Assembly: GCF_013035425.1 (NCBI RefSeq)
Contig: NZ_WQHX01000011.1
Location: 1-64,000 of the forward strand
DNA length: 64,000 nucleotides
Source: Ruegeria arenilitoris
GTDB taxonomy: Bacteria; Pseudomonadota; Alphaproteobacteria; Rhodobacterales; Rhodobacteraceae
Direction: 5' to 3'
The position numbers and the translations under genes were made by a program. The notes beneath the pieces are model-generated. The model ran no database searches and was not told the DNA's origin. It saw nothing but the letters and a program-made list of their open reading frames with translations. Below are positions 33,406-42,116 of the stretch, one piece after another. Every line of letters begins with the position of its first letter. Positions within the stretch are counted from its first letter, which is position 1.

Positions 33406-33420
33406 GCGCGAGACTCGCGC
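33406..33420. promoter_or_regulatory. Perfect palindrome upstream of the RACo-like gene
   Basis: GCGCGAG-A-CTCGCGC is a 7-1-7 inverted repeat ending 23 nt before ATG 33444. It is a candidate operator; no family is assigned. Confidence 0.45.
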
Positions 33421-33443
33421 GAATTTGAAAAAGGCAGGCCTGA

Positions 33444-35486
33444 ATGACTACCGATCCACTTGTCGTCTTTACCCCGTCGGGCAAACGCGGACATTTTCCT
33501 GTCGGCACGCCGATCCTAACTGCGGCCCGCCAACTTGGGGTGGATTTGGACTCGGTTTGCGGTGGGCGGGGCATTTGCTCAAAATGCCAAATCACGCCGA
33601 GCTACGGCGAATTTCCTAAGCATGGCGTGACCGTATCCCAAGACGCTTTGAGTGATTGGAATGCAGTCGAACAACGTTACGATGACAAGCGCGGGTTGAA
33701 ACCGGGGCGGCGTCTGGGTTGTCAGGCCTCTGTGCAAGGCGACGTCGTGATCGACGTTCCCCCTGAAAGTCAGGTCCATCGTCAGGTGGTTCGCAAAGCT
33801 GCCGCCGCACGTGCAATCACAATGGACCCAGCCACGCGATTGTATTTCGTTGTGGTGGAAGAACCGGACATGCACTCGCCTACAGGCGATCTGGAAAGGT
33901 TAGAGCGCGCGCTTCGCGAACAATGGCACATCGACGCAGTTACTGCCGACGTGTCACTGCTTTCCAAATTGCAACCGGTATTACGAAAGGGAAAATGGGA
34001 GGTCACAGTCGCCGTTCATAAAGATCACAAAGGCTCTGTGGCGCGTATTGTGGAAATTTGGCCCGGGCTACACGAAAACGGCCTTTTCGGGCTGGCCATC
34101 GACCTCGGCTCAACGACCATCGCTGCACACCTGACCGATCTTGAAACAGGCGAAGTCAAAGCTTCATCAGGTCTCATGAACCCACAGATCCGCTTTGGCG
34201 AAGACCTGATGAGCCGCGTATCTTATGCCATGATGAATCCCGGCGGTGACAAGGAAATGACACGCGCGGTACGGGACGCAATTAATGATCTGACTACATC
34301 AATCGCTGATGAAGCTGGAATAGATGCAACATTGATTGTCGAAACGGTGTTTGTCTGCAACCCGGTCATGCATCATCTGCTGCTTGGTCTGGACCCGGTA
34401 GAGCTTGGTCAGGCTCCATTTGCGCTTGCCACTTCAGAAAGCATGTCCTTACCCGCGCAGGAAATGGACCTGATCAACATGAATCCGCGTGCTCAGGTTT
34501 ATATCCTACCGTGTATCGCTGGACACGTTGGCGCCGACTGCGCCGCTGTGGCCTTATCCGAAGAACCGGGAAAATCCAGTGATCTTGTTTTGATCGTCGA
34601 CGTCGGCACAAATGCCGAAATTCTTTTGGGTAATACTAGCCGTGTTCTAGCCTGTTCTTCACCCACCGGACCCGCCTTTGAAGGGGCGCAAATCAGCTCT
34701 GGTCAGCGGGCCGCGCCAGGAGCCATCGAACGGATTGAGATTGATCCGACAACAAAGGAACCGAGATTTCGGGTCATCGGCTCAGAAAAGTGGTCGGACG
34801 AGGAAGGTTTCGAACTTGATATCGCCACCACCGGAATCACCGGCATCTGCGGGTCAGGAATAATTGAAGCGGTTGCAGAGATGCGTATCGCCGGGCTTTT
34901 GGACGAAAGCGGGCTGATTGGTTCAGCGGCGCAAACCGGTACGGAAAGATGCGTTCCCGAAGGCCGCACTCACTCCTACCTGATTCACGACGCCAGCGCC
35001 GAAGGTGGCCCTAAGATTACAGTGACCCAAGGCGACATTCGAGCCATCCAGCTGGCAAAATCCGCGCTTTATGCCGGTGCGCGTTTGCTCATGGACGAAA
35101 TGGAGGTCGACAAGGTGGACCGTGTAGTTCTGGCTGGCGCTTTTGGTGCGCACATATCGACCAAACACGCGATGGTACTGGGTATGATACCAGACGCACC
35201 TTTGGAAAAGGTCACAAGTGCGGGAAACGCAGCTGGCACTGGGGCGCGGATTGCACTGTGCAACATAGGCTCCAGGGCCGAGATCGAACAGGTCGTACGC
35301 GAAATCACCAAGGTCGAAACAGCGATCGAACCGAAGTTTCAAGACCACTTTGTTGCTGCAAATGCAATACCGCATAAGACCGACCCATTTCCGGAACTTG
35401 CCCAAGTTGTTACCCTGCCTTCTCCGTCATTTAATACCGGCTCGGATGAGGAAAAGTCTGGCCGCCGGAGGCGCAGGAGGTCATAG
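33444..35486 (+). CDS. RACo-like reductive activator of corrinoid protein (2Fe-2S plus ASKHA ATPase)
   Basis: 680 residues. The N-terminus is a plant-type 2Fe-2S ferredoxin domain with ligands in SVCGGRGICSKC and LGCQ. After a linker comes the RACo middle domain, then an ASKHA-type ATPase with GLAIDLGSTTIAAHLTDL (phosphate 1), LIVDVGTNAEI (phosphate 2), and GICGSGIIEAVAEM and VVLAGAFGAHI (adenosine). RACo proteins use ATP and a low-potential electron to reduce inactive Co(II) corrinoid to Co(I), restarting methyltransferases. The partner candidates in this window are the pterin-binding methyltransferase and MTHFR-like genes at 38413-40407. The protein ends in a polybasic tail (SGRRRRRRS). A 7-1-7 palindrome lies before the start. 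Confidence 0.88.
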   Translation: MTTDPLVVFTPSGKRGHFPVGTPILTAARQLGVDLDSVCGGRGICSKCQITPSYGEFPKHGVTVSQDALSDWNAVEQRYDDKRGLKPGRRLGCQASVQGDVVIDVPPESQVHRQVVRKAAAARAITMDPATRLYFVVVEEPDMHSPTGDLERLERALREQWHIDAVTADVSLLSKLQPVLRKGKWEVTVAVHKDHKGSVARIVEIWPGLHENGLFGLAIDLGSTTIAAHLTDLETGEVKASSGLMNPQIRFGEDLMSRVSYAMMNPGGDKEMTRAVRDAINDLTTSIADEAGIDATLIVETVFVCNPVMHHLLLGLDPVELGQAPFALATSESMSLPAQEMDLINMNPRAQVYILPCIAGHVGADCAAVALSEEPGKSSDLVLIVDVGTNAEILLGNTSRVLACSSPTGPAFEGAQISSGQRAAPGAIERIEIDPTTKEPRFRVIGSEKWSDEEGFELDIATTGITGICGSGIIEAVAEMRIAGLLDESGLIGSAAQTGTERCVPEGRTHSYLIHDASAEGGPKITVTQGDIRAIQLAKSALYAGARLLMDEMEVDKVDRVVLAGAFGAHISTKHAMVLGMIPDAPLEKVTSAGNAAGTGARIALCNIGSRAEIEQVVREITKVETAIEPKFQDHFVAANAIPHKTDPFPELAQVVTLPSPSFNTGSDEEKSGRRRRRRS

Positions 35487-35512
35487 TCCACTCACCCAGT
35501 GAGGGGAACGAT

Positions 35513-36364
35513 ATGCAAATCGCAAACGACGACCAAGCCGAGTTTTGGGGAAAGTCTGACATGGGATCCAGATGGTTGACCTTCGAGGATCAACTGGATC
35601 ACCTTTTGGCTCCGGTATTGGCACTGGTTCTTGACGAAGCCAACCTGTCGGATGGAATGAAAGTCTTGGACATTGGTTGCGGTACTGGGGCAAGCTCGCT
35701 TGCTGCCGCAAACCTAATCGGGCCCTCCGGCGAGGTGCAAGGTTTGGATATCTCCGAACAATTTCTTGAAAGGGCGCGGTCACGGGCAGAACAGATGCCC
35801 AACGTCTCATTTAAAGTAACAGATGCACAGGTTGCTGATCTGTCCGAACTGAATTGTGACGCACTAATCTCCCGCTTTGGGGTAATGTTCTTCTCGGATC
35901 CCGTGGCAGCGTTTGCTAACATGGCACAAGGATTGAAACCCGGCGCACGGATAACCTTCGCCGCGTGGGGTAGCCTTTCAGAAAACCCGTGGTTCAAGAT
36001 ACCTCATGTGGCCGCAGTAAAACACCTTGGCCAACCACCCAAAGTCGATCACAACGCGCCGGGCCCTCTTGCTTTTCATGACAGGGAGCGTGTTGCGAAT
36101 TTGATGGCCCAAGCAAGATTAACCGACATTCAGGTCCGACCTGTTCCCCTGACTCTGACTGGACCAGATGACTTAAACGAAGCGGCAAAGCTTTGCACAC
36201 GTGTGGGTCCTGCAGCCCGCGTGATCGCGCATTTCGAGGGCACGGACGACGACGTTAAAATCATACAGAGCAGCGTTGCAAACGCTTTTGCGAGCTATCA
36301 TTCTGCAAATGGAACACGCGTTCCTGCTGTCATCAACTTGCTTCAGGCCCGACGCGCAGAATAA
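35513..36364 (+). CDS. Class I SAM-dependent methyltransferase
   Basis: A 283-residue methyltransferase. Motif I is VLDIGCGTGASSLAAA, followed by GLDISEQFLERA (acidic end of beta-2), VTDAQVADL and SRFGVMFFSDP (post-motif), typical of UbiE/COQ5-like or small-molecule enzymes. No membrane or export signal. It begins 26 nt after the RACo-like gene on the same strand and may be co-transcribed. The substrate is not evident; a link to the corrinoid pathway is only positional. Confidence 0.83.
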   Translation: MQIANDDQAEFWGKSDMGSRWLTFEDQLDHLLAPVLALVLDEANLSDGMKVLDIGCGTGASSLAAANLIGPSGEVQGLDISEQFLERARSRAEQMPNVSFKVTDAQVADLSELNCDALISRFGVMFFSDPVAAFANMAQGLKPGARITFAAWGSLSENPWFKIPHVAAVKHLGQPPKVDHNAPGPLAFHDRERVANLMAQARLTDIQVRPVPLTLTGPDDLNEAAKLCTRVGPAARVIAHFEGTDDDVKIIQSSVANAFASYHSANGTRVPAVINLLQARRAE

Positions 36365-36462
36365 CTGGTGGGTTCGCGTCAGCGGACGCGGTGCCTTTTG
36401 CCAATCGCAAAGGTTAGACTTCACTTGCAACAGAGCCTGACAAGGCTTCACTGCCTTGAGGC

Positions 36463-37290
36463 CTATTCGGTCCGTGCACGAAGGCTATCAATTAAATCCT
36501 GTTCACCATCCAATGCATGCCCCGCAGCATCGAGCGTTTTGTGGTCCAAAACCTGAGGGCTGAGGTCAACCCCTTCGGAAAACCTTGCTACAATAGCCTT
36601 CATAGCTTCGATCCTGGCATACCGTTTGTTATTCCCCGCAATAACTTGCCAAGGAGCAAAGTCCGTCGAGGTTCGCGCCAACATTTCATCCACCGCCGTT
36701 TCAGTTTCCGCCCATTTTTCTCGGTTTCGGAAATCCTCGTACGTTAGCTTCCAACGCTTAAGAGGGTTACGCAATCGCTCTGTAAAACGATCCATCTGCT
36801 CATCAGCAGAGATATGAAAAAACAACTTCACAATGCGCGTATCGTCAGCAACCAACATGCGCTCGAAATCGTTGATTTCTCGATAGGCATCGCGCCATCT
36901 ATGTTCAGGTGTCAGATTCTCTATCCGTTCCACCAAAACGCGGCCGTACCAACTGCGGTCAAATGCAGAAATTGCTCCCTGAGGGGGTAATCGCTCCCAA
37001 AACCGTAACAAATAGTGGCGATTCAAGTAATAATTTCGTGGGGCCCCGATTGGCCAGACCTTAAAGCTGCGAGGGTCAAGGGCCTGACTGATCCGCCGGA
37101 TCGCTCCACCTTTTCCTGCTGCATCCCAGCCTTCCAATACGATCACACCTTTTAGACCATGAAACAAAAAGGCTTGCTGAATTCGCGCCAGCACCGCTTG
37201 CAAGTCGATCAGTTGTTCGAAATATTCTTTTTTTCCCAGTCTTTTAGAAAGGTCCGCATCCGACAATCTCGGAGGGCGTGTTTTTTGCAT
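36463..37290 (-). CDS. ppk2: Polyphosphate kinase 2 (PPK2)
   Basis: 275 residues from ATG 37290; a TTG at 37377 in frame would give 304. PPK2 enzymes transfer phosphate between polyphosphate and nucleotides. Walker A is VLEGWDAAGKGGAIRR, the Walker B/lid region is SAFDRSWYGRVLVERIE, and the family segments APRNYYLNRHYLLRFWERLP and RTSTDFAPWQVIAGNNKRYARIEAM are present. This is the single-domain class I form; NDP versus NMP preference cannot be read by eye. A GGTGG 5 nt before ATG 37290 supports that start. Confidence 0.9.
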   Translation of the reverse strand: MQKTRPPRLSDADLSKRLGKKEYFEQLIDLQAVLARIQQAFLFHGLKGVIVLEGWDAAGKGGAIRRISQALDPRSFKVWPIGAPRNYYLNRHYLLRFWERLPPQGAISAFDRSWYGRVLVERIENLTPEHRWRDAYREINDFERMLVADDTRIVKLFFHISADEQMDRFTERLRNPLKRWKLTYEDFRNREKWAETETAVDEMLARTSTDFAPWQVIAGNNKRYARIEAMKAIVARFSEGVDLSPQVLDHKTLDAAGHALDGEQDLIDSLRARTE

Positions 37291-37391
37291 GACAGCCACC
37301 GTTTTTTTCGCCGCGCGTTGTTTTAGTGTTCCCTGATTGATCGAGTTTGGCAATAATCGGGGGCGGAACTGCGACAATTTGGGCGAGGCTA

Positions 37392-37766
37392 TCAGCCTTG
37401 ACTTAGGTCTTGCGCCAGCATCAACGCATTTTCATCGGGATCATAGAAAGTTGCAGTGCTGACCATGCCCTCAATAGTTTCTGTTGCACCATCAAACCGC
37501 ACGCCTTCTGACTCAAGTGCTCTGCGCGCCGTCGCAATGTCAGCCACGCCAAAGACAGGAACGGAATTACCCGGCGAAGGCACAGACTGTTCCCCCAGCC
37601 CCAAGGTTACGCCCGGAGTCTTTGTCTGCATCTCGCTCCAGCCGACTTCATCAATGTCATGGATCAATTCAAATCCAAGTTTAGAGCTATACCATTCCGC
37701 GCTCAGGTGTCGGTCACGTACGGAAATCGCAAGCGTTATTGTATTTTCAAGAGAAACAAGCGCCAT
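37392..37766 (-). CDS. VOC-family (glyoxalase/bleomycin-resistance fold) protein
   Basis: A 124-residue protein with the paired beta-alpha-beta-beta-beta units of the vicinal oxygen chelate fold: TITLAISVRDRHLSAEWYSSKLGFEL, then VFGVADIATARRALESEGVRF and the C-terminal YDPDENALMLAQDL. AAGGAAAG supports ATG 37766. It is divergent from the winged-helix gene at 37807 across only 40 bp, a layout that suggests the regulator controls it. Substrate unknown. Confidence 0.85.
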   Translation of the reverse strand: MALVSLENTITLAISVRDRHLSAEWYSSKLGFELIHDIDEVGWSEMQTKTPGVTLGLGEQSVPSPGNSVPVFGVADIATARRALESEGVRFDGATETIEGMVSTATFYDPDENALMLAQDLSQG

Positions 37767-37806
37767 TGAACTTTCCTTTGTTCTAAAAATACAGTTACTA
37801 TACTTT

Positions 37807-38343
37807 ATGGACACAAAAACGCTTGTCAACCTGACTTCCCGGGCCTGGTCACTGAACATTCTGGCACTTCTGCATTCTGGCGTTCCCGGTCGTCAGGCGC
37901 CTTTATTGGAGGCTACGCCAGCTAGCAGAACATCATTTTCAGCGAGCCTTGATCACCTTGTTCAACTCAAACTGATTGAAAGAAACCCCGGTCACGGCCA
38001 CCCATTGCGGCCCGAATTTCGCCTAACCCCAGCTGGAAGAGAAGCTGCAATTATAGCTCACAGAATTATGGCTGCGGTTCCGGATGACAAAGAGCTCGCA
38101 TTGCTACGGCGCAACTGGACAGTACCAATATTAGCCCTTGTCAAAAAACCTAAACGCTTTTCGATTCTGAAGTCGGATTTAGCACCTATTACTGACCGGG
38201 CACTTTCAAACTCGCTACATCAGCTGGAAGATCGAAATTGGGTCAAGCGCGAGATTGAATTGTCAGCACGAGCGCCCTTCCCCACTTATTGCGCTGCAAA
38301 CAAAGGTGCCGATATCAATCACGCCATAGCCCTGAGAGGATAA
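37807..38343 (+). CDS. Tandem winged-helix regulator (HxlR-like)
   Basis: A 178-residue DNA-binding protein that appears to contain two winged-helix units: RAWSLNILALLHSGVPGRQ...SASLDHLVQLKLIERNPG (about residues 12-70) and RRNWTVPILALVKKPKRFSILKSDL...LSNSLHQLEDRNWVKRE (about 100-155). Both follow the HxlR pattern 'W...IL..L......F..L......L...L..L...G.I.R'. The in-frame extension back to 37456 overlaps the divergent VOC gene and is rejected. It probably regulates that VOC gene. A strong terminator follows. Confidence 0.75.
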   Translation: MDTKTLVNLTSRAWSLNILALLHSGVPGRQAPLLEATPASRTSFSASLDHLVQLKLIERNPGHGHPLRPEFRLTPAGREAAIIAHRIMAAVPDDKELALLRRNWTVPILALVKKPKRFSILKSDLAPITDRALSNSLHQLEDRNWVKREIELSARAPFPTYCAANKGADINHAIALRG

Positions 38344-38371
38344 ATTACGGAACCGAAAACTTGCAGAACAG

Positions 38372-38400
38372 AAAAAGGCCGGGACTAAGCCCGGCCTTTT
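38372..38400. terminator. Bidirectional terminator
   Basis: AAAAAGGCCGGG and CCCGGCCTTTT form a strong 10-11 bp GC-rich stem with T and A runs on either side, between the convergent regulator and methyltransferase genes. Confidence 0.93.
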
Positions 38401-38412
38401 CGGTCTCAAATT

Positions 38413-39471
38413 TCATCCGGCACGTCGTCGACGGCCACCTCCGCGGCGTCCTCCGCCTGCCGCTCCTGCTTCGTCAGGAGATTTGTTGAACCTGATCCAC
38501 TCGCCACCGTGAGGGTCATTGTTGGTCAGCAGGTTGGCTGCGCGGATTGCCTCCATCTCTTTTCCCACACGGGGCATGGTCGATCCCAGACCAAACAGCT
38601 GGCAGAAAGTTTCGTCGTCCATATCAGGTGGCAAAATCACACCTTTGGCTTCGACCTCGGCCTTCTTCTCGGCCAGCTTCTTGGGGCCAACAGGCAGTGC
38701 AACCGGATTCATAATCGCGGACGTCATGCCGGCTCCCATCGCCATTGGCAGGAATGCATTGTTAATGCCATGGCGGTTGGGCAATCCAAATGAAATGTTG
38801 GATGCACCACAAGTGGTGTTCACACCCAGTTCTTCACGCAAACGTCGAACCAATGCAAAAACTTGCAGACCTGCCGTAGCCATTGCACCAATAGGCATAA
38901 CAAGCGGGTCAACAACGATGTCATGCGCAGGAATTCCAAAGTCGGCAGCGCGTTCAACAATTTTCTTGGCTACATCAAAGCGCACGTTCGGGTCTTCGGA
39001 TATTCCGGTGTCGTCGTTTGATATTGCAACAACAGGAACGTTGAATTTTTTTACCAGCGGAAGAACCAATTCAAGGCGCTCTTCTTCACCAGTAACTGAG
39101 TTCAAGAGTGGACGGCCCTCAGCCGCCTCAAGGCCAGCTTCCAACGCGCCCGGCACCGAGCTGTCGATGCAGAGCGGAACCTCAACCAAACCCTGCACCA
39201 GCTCGACGATCTTGCGCATCAGCGGTGGCTCGGTTTCGTTCGGGTTGGGGTTCGAATTATAAACAACGCCCGCGTTGATATCCAGCACGGTCGCGCCTGC
39301 CGCCACCTGAGCCAGCGCGTCTTTCTCAACTGTCGAGAAATCGCCCGCTTCCAGTTCGGCAGCCAATTTCTTTCGGCCAGTTGGGTTGATGCGTTCACCT
39401 ATGACGCAGAAAGGTTCGTCAAAGCCGAGAATGGCTGTTTTTGTCTTAGATTCGACGACTGTACGGGTCAT
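38413..39471 (-). CDS. Methyltetrahydrofolate:corrinoid methyltransferase (pterin-binding)
   Basis: A 352-residue TIM barrel of the DHPS/MetH pterin-binding family. It begins with FCVIGERINPTGRKKLAAEL and has VLDINAGVVY, CIDSSVPGALEAGLEAAEGRPLLNSVTGEEE, VVAISNDDTGI and TTCGASNISFGLPNRHGIN, all characteristic of MeTr/MtgA-type enzymes moving a methyl group between a corrinoid protein and tetrahydrofolate. The last ~15 residues are a Gly/Arg tail (GGGRRGGGRRRRAG) not part of the barrel and echoed in the RACo-like protein. It is the last gene of a three-gene minus-strand operon and lies 9 nt after the MTHFR-like gene. Confidence 0.9.
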   Translation of the reverse strand: MTRTVVESKTKTAILGFDEPFCVIGERINPTGRKKLAAELEAGDFSTVEKDALAQVAAGATVLDINAGVVYNSNPNPNETEPPLMRKIVELVQGLVEVPLCIDSSVPGALEAGLEAAEGRPLLNSVTGEEERLELVLPLVKKFNVPVVAISNDDTGISEDPNVRFDVAKKIVERAADFGIPAHDIVVDPLVMPIGAMATAGLQVFALVRRLREELGVNTTCGASNISFGLPNRHGINNAFLPMAMGAGMTSAIMNPVALPVGPKKLAEKKAEVEAKGVILPPDMDDETFCQLFGLGSTMPRVGKEMEAIRAANLLTNNDPHGGEWIRFNKSPDEAGAAGGGRRGGGRRRRAG

Positions 39472-39480
39472 GTCTGGTCC

Positions 39481-40407
39481 TTAGGAGTTCACGGGCTTCG
39501 CAGAAGCGCCGCCATTTTCGATTGCCCAGTTGGCATTTGTCTTAATTCCGCCAAGTGGGAAGAAGTGCACGTTGGTAACGTTAAAGTCTGGATTTGCCGC
39601 TTTGTGATTGGCCAACTCAGTCAACACTTCAGTCGGCTCGTAAGGCAGCAACAGTTTGGACACGTCCATAGCGCGTTTTTGCAGGACCTTCAGCGATGGT
39701 CCAACTCCGCAGGCAATAGCGAATTTTATAAGCGTCTGCAGCTTGGCTGGACCCGCGATACCGATGTGGATAGGCAAATCAATGCCCGCCGCCATCAGGC
39801 CGTCTGCCCACTCAATGATTGGCTTGGCATCAAAAGCAAATTGGGTGGCCAGTGCCATTTCTGCGTCCGTCGTTTCGCTGAACTTTTGCTTCCAACGCAA
39901 CGCGTCGTTAACGTTTGTTGTTGAACCGTCAGGATCAATATCCTTATTGCCTTCTGGGTGACCAGCAACGTGCAAACGCTTGAACCCAGCTTTGTCAAAC
40001 AAGCCGGTTTCCAGCAACTGCATGGAACTGTCAAAATCGCCGTGCGGCTTGGCAACACCGCCAGCCAACAACAGCGCCTGATCTACGCCCGCTTCGCCCT
40101 GGTACATGGATATCCAGTTTTCCAGCGTAGCCGCATCTTTGATGATCCGCGCGGGAAAATGCGGCATCACTGGATACCCTTCGTCGGCGATACGCTTGGC
40201 TGTTTTGACCATATCCTCAATCGGGGTACCTTCGATGTGGGCTATATAGACACGGGTCCCGATGGGCAGCAAAGCGCGAAAATCCTCCACCTTTTCAGCA
40301 GTACGCGGCATCACTTCAATCGAATAGCCTTGCAAAAAGGCTTCGACGGTCGGGTTCACTGGGGCTTTTTCGGCCACATCACGTTTCTTGAAGTTCAGCA
40401 AAGCCAT
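39481..40407 (-). CDS. Methylenetetrahydrofolate reductase-like protein
   Basis: A 308-residue MTHFR-family TIM barrel. Visible are IEVMPRTAEKVEDFRALLPIGTRVYIAHIEGTPIEDM, the GYPVMPHFPARII strand, DQALLLAGGVAKPHGDF and the later GHPEGNKDIDPDG (equivalent of the GYPE...HP flavin/substrate loop). Relatives in Rhodobacterales sit beside corrinoid methyltransferases, consistent with interconverting methylene- and methyl-THF. ATG 40407 is chosen for its GGGAGG site 5 nt upstream; an ATG at 40437, overlapping the upstream stop as ATGA, is a real alternative. Whether it binds FAD and uses NADH is not visible. Confidence 0.85.
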   Translation of the reverse strand: MALLNFKKRDVAEKAPVNPTVEAFLQGYSIEVMPRTAEKVEDFRALLPIGTRVYIAHIEGTPIEDMVKTAKRIADEGYPVMPHFPARIIKDAATLENWISMYQGEAGVDQALLLAGGVAKPHGDFDSSMQLLETGLFDKAGFKRLHVAGHPEGNKDIDPDGSTTNVNDALRWKQKFSETTDAEMALATQFAFDAKPIIEWADGLMAAGIDLPIHIGIAGPAKLQTLIKFAIACGVGPSLKVLQKRAMDVSKLLLPYEPTEVLTELANHKAANPDFNVTNVHFFPLGGIKTNANWAIENGGASAKPVNS

Positions 40408-40433
40408 TGCGGCCTCCCATAGCTGTTTCGGGC

Positions 40434-40730
40434 TCATGCCCAACCGTCATTGGCGATCAGCAACTTGATACGGTCCTGATCATACTCTGTTTCCAAACGC
40501 ACGGCTTCTGCCTCAGCAATTTCTGACGGGTCGCCTTCGACCTCGAAAGGCTCGGCCTTGCGCCACTCAGCTAGGTAGGCATCGCTGTCCTTGGCGTTCA
40601 CCTTCATGGCCGCGCGATCGATCGCCTGCTCAAACCGCTCCTCTAACTGCCGCTTGGCGCCTCGTCGACCTTTGCCAACGATGACCTGAGCGGGAATGTC
40701 GCGCCAAAAAACAATGGTGACGTCAGGCAT
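40434..40730 (-). CDS. 'Virulence factor' domain small protein
   Basis: A 98-residue protein of the PF13769-type 'virulence factor' domain: VTIVFWRDIPAQVIVGKGRRGAKRQLEERFEQAIDRAAM, then SDAYLAEWRKAEPFEVEGDP. No experimental function is known to me. Despite the family name, context ties it to one-carbon metabolism, since it is the first gene of the operon with the MTHFR-like and corrinoid methyltransferase genes. A strong AGGAGG precedes the ATG. It may be an accessory or assembly factor for those enzymes (inference). Confidence 0.85.
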   Translation of the reverse strand: MPDVTIVFWRDIPAQVIVGKGRRGAKRQLEERFEQAIDRAAMKVNAKDSDAYLAEWRKAEPFEVEGDPSEIAEAEAVRLETEYDQDRIKLLIANDGWA

Positions 40731-40968
40731 TGCCTTTGATTCCTCCTAACCAGATGGACAGTTTCTAGACTTCTATGTGGGCGCAAGTCGGTCGGTTTTC
40801 GACACACGGCGCATTTCCAGCGACCTTTTGCCTTCTGAAGATGTTGTAGCTTTAAAGGCCAGAGCGCCGAATCCGAACATCAAAATTCTAATGACCTTAA
40901 TGAGCGTCTTGCGTGATCGAATTGCGCCACCTATGGTCGGGGTAACTTGAAAATCGGAGGGCGTGACC

Positions 40969-42081
40969 ATGGCGCCCAAGCGTCCCAAAGGTGCGGGCGC
41001 GTTCCCGAAGGCGGTCGAAAGCCCCGCGCCGGCAAGGCCCGATCCAGATGCATTGTATGCGGCGCTGGATTTGGGAACAAATAGCTGCCGCATGTTGATA
41101 GCCCAGCCCAAGGGCAGCGGGTTCCATGTGGTAGACAGTTTTTCCAAGTCCGTGCAACTGGGCGCGGGTTTGGAACGCACCGGACGATTGTCGCGGGCGT
41201 CCATGTCCCGCACCGTTCAGGCATTGCGAATATGCCAACAAAAACTCAAACGGAACAAAGTTCGACGGATGCGCTTGGTTGCGACAGAAGCGTGCCGTCG
41301 CGCCAAGAATGCGCGCGATTTCATTCGGCAAGTCAAACGTGAAACCGGCCTTACGCTGGAAATCATACAACCCGAAGAAGAGGCGCGTCTTGCCGTCATT
41401 TCCTGCGCCCCGCTGGTTTCAACCAAGACCGAGCAGTTGCTTGTTGTGGACATCGGCGGCGGTTCAACCGAATTGGTTTGGATTGACATATCGTCAGTAC
41501 CGCGCCGGGATCGACCAGCAGCTATTATGCGGCTTCATAACGGTTTTCACTTAGCAGAAAGTCCGTTTCCTGCAGCTAAAGTGGTGGATTGGATCAGTGT
41601 CCCACTCGGCGTTGCAACGTTGCGAGACCAATTTAATGACGTTGAGGACGATTCGGCCCGGTTCGCCCTGATGAGTTGGTTTTTCGAAGAAAATCTTGCT
41701 GATTTTGCACCCTATAAAGACGAACAAGCACGCGAAGGTTTCCAGATCGTAGGTACAAGTGGAACCGTCACAACAGTTGCTGCCTCGCATTTGGGCCTCA
41801 AACGATATGACCGGACCAAAGTTGACGGGTTGCGTATGACAAGTGATCAGATAGATAAGGTAATTCGGGGATATCTGGAGCTTGGCCCTCACGGGCGTCG
41901 TCGCGATCCCCGAATTGGTGATGATCGCCAAGCGCTGATAATGTCTGGCTCTGCGATACTGCAAGCGCTTCTAAGGTGTTGGCCTACTGATCGTCTTTCC
42001 GTTGCGGACCGCGGTTTGCGTGAGGGTCTTCTTTACGCTCAAATGAGCGCGGACGGCGTTTTGGAAGACGGACCGTTCTGA
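40969..42081 (+). CDS. Ppx/GppA-family phosphatase
   Basis: A 370-residue ASKHA-fold enzyme that hydrolyses polyphosphate and/or pppGpp. Motifs are YAALDLGTNSCRMLIA (phosphate 1), LLVVDIGGGSTELVWID (phosphate 2) and IVGTSGTVTTVAA. The catalytic Glu is expected in the EEEARLAV region. ATG 40969 has GGAGG 8 nt upstream; a GTG at 40963 is too close to that site. A basic/Pro-rich N-terminus (APKRPKGAGAFPKAVESPAPARP) is typical of the alphaproteobacterial form. It often precedes rlmE; here an acyltransferase gene lies between them. Confidence 0.9.
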   Translation: MAPKRPKGAGAFPKAVESPAPARPDPDALYAALDLGTNSCRMLIAQPKGSGFHVVDSFSKSVQLGAGLERTGRLSRASMSRTVQALRICQQKLKRNKVRRMRLVATEACRRAKNARDFIRQVKRETGLTLEIIQPEEEARLAVISCAPLVSTKTEQLLVVDIGGGSTELVWIDISSVPRRDRPAAIMRLHNGFHLAESPFPAAKVVDWISVPLGVATLRDQFNDVEDDSARFALMSWFFEENLADFAPYKDEQAREGFQIVGTSGTVTTVAASHLGLKRYDRTKVDGLRMTSDQIDKVIRGYLELGPHGRRRDPRIGDDRQALIMSGSAILQALLRCWPTDRLSVADRGLREGLLYAQMSADGVLEDGPF

Positions 42082-42116
42082 GACTAAGGATTTTGAACGA
42101 TACTCAGGCGAGCAAA

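Noticed and set aside
33226..33443. Cobalamin or SAM/SAH riboswitch upstream of the RACo-like gene
   Set aside because: No B12-box or SAH/SAM consensus was found in the 218-bp spacer. Only a 15-base palindrome stands out.
37456..37806. 117-codon N-terminal extension of the winged-helix gene
   Set aside because: It would run antisense through the VOC gene. ATG 37807 begins exactly where the DNA-binding fold starts.
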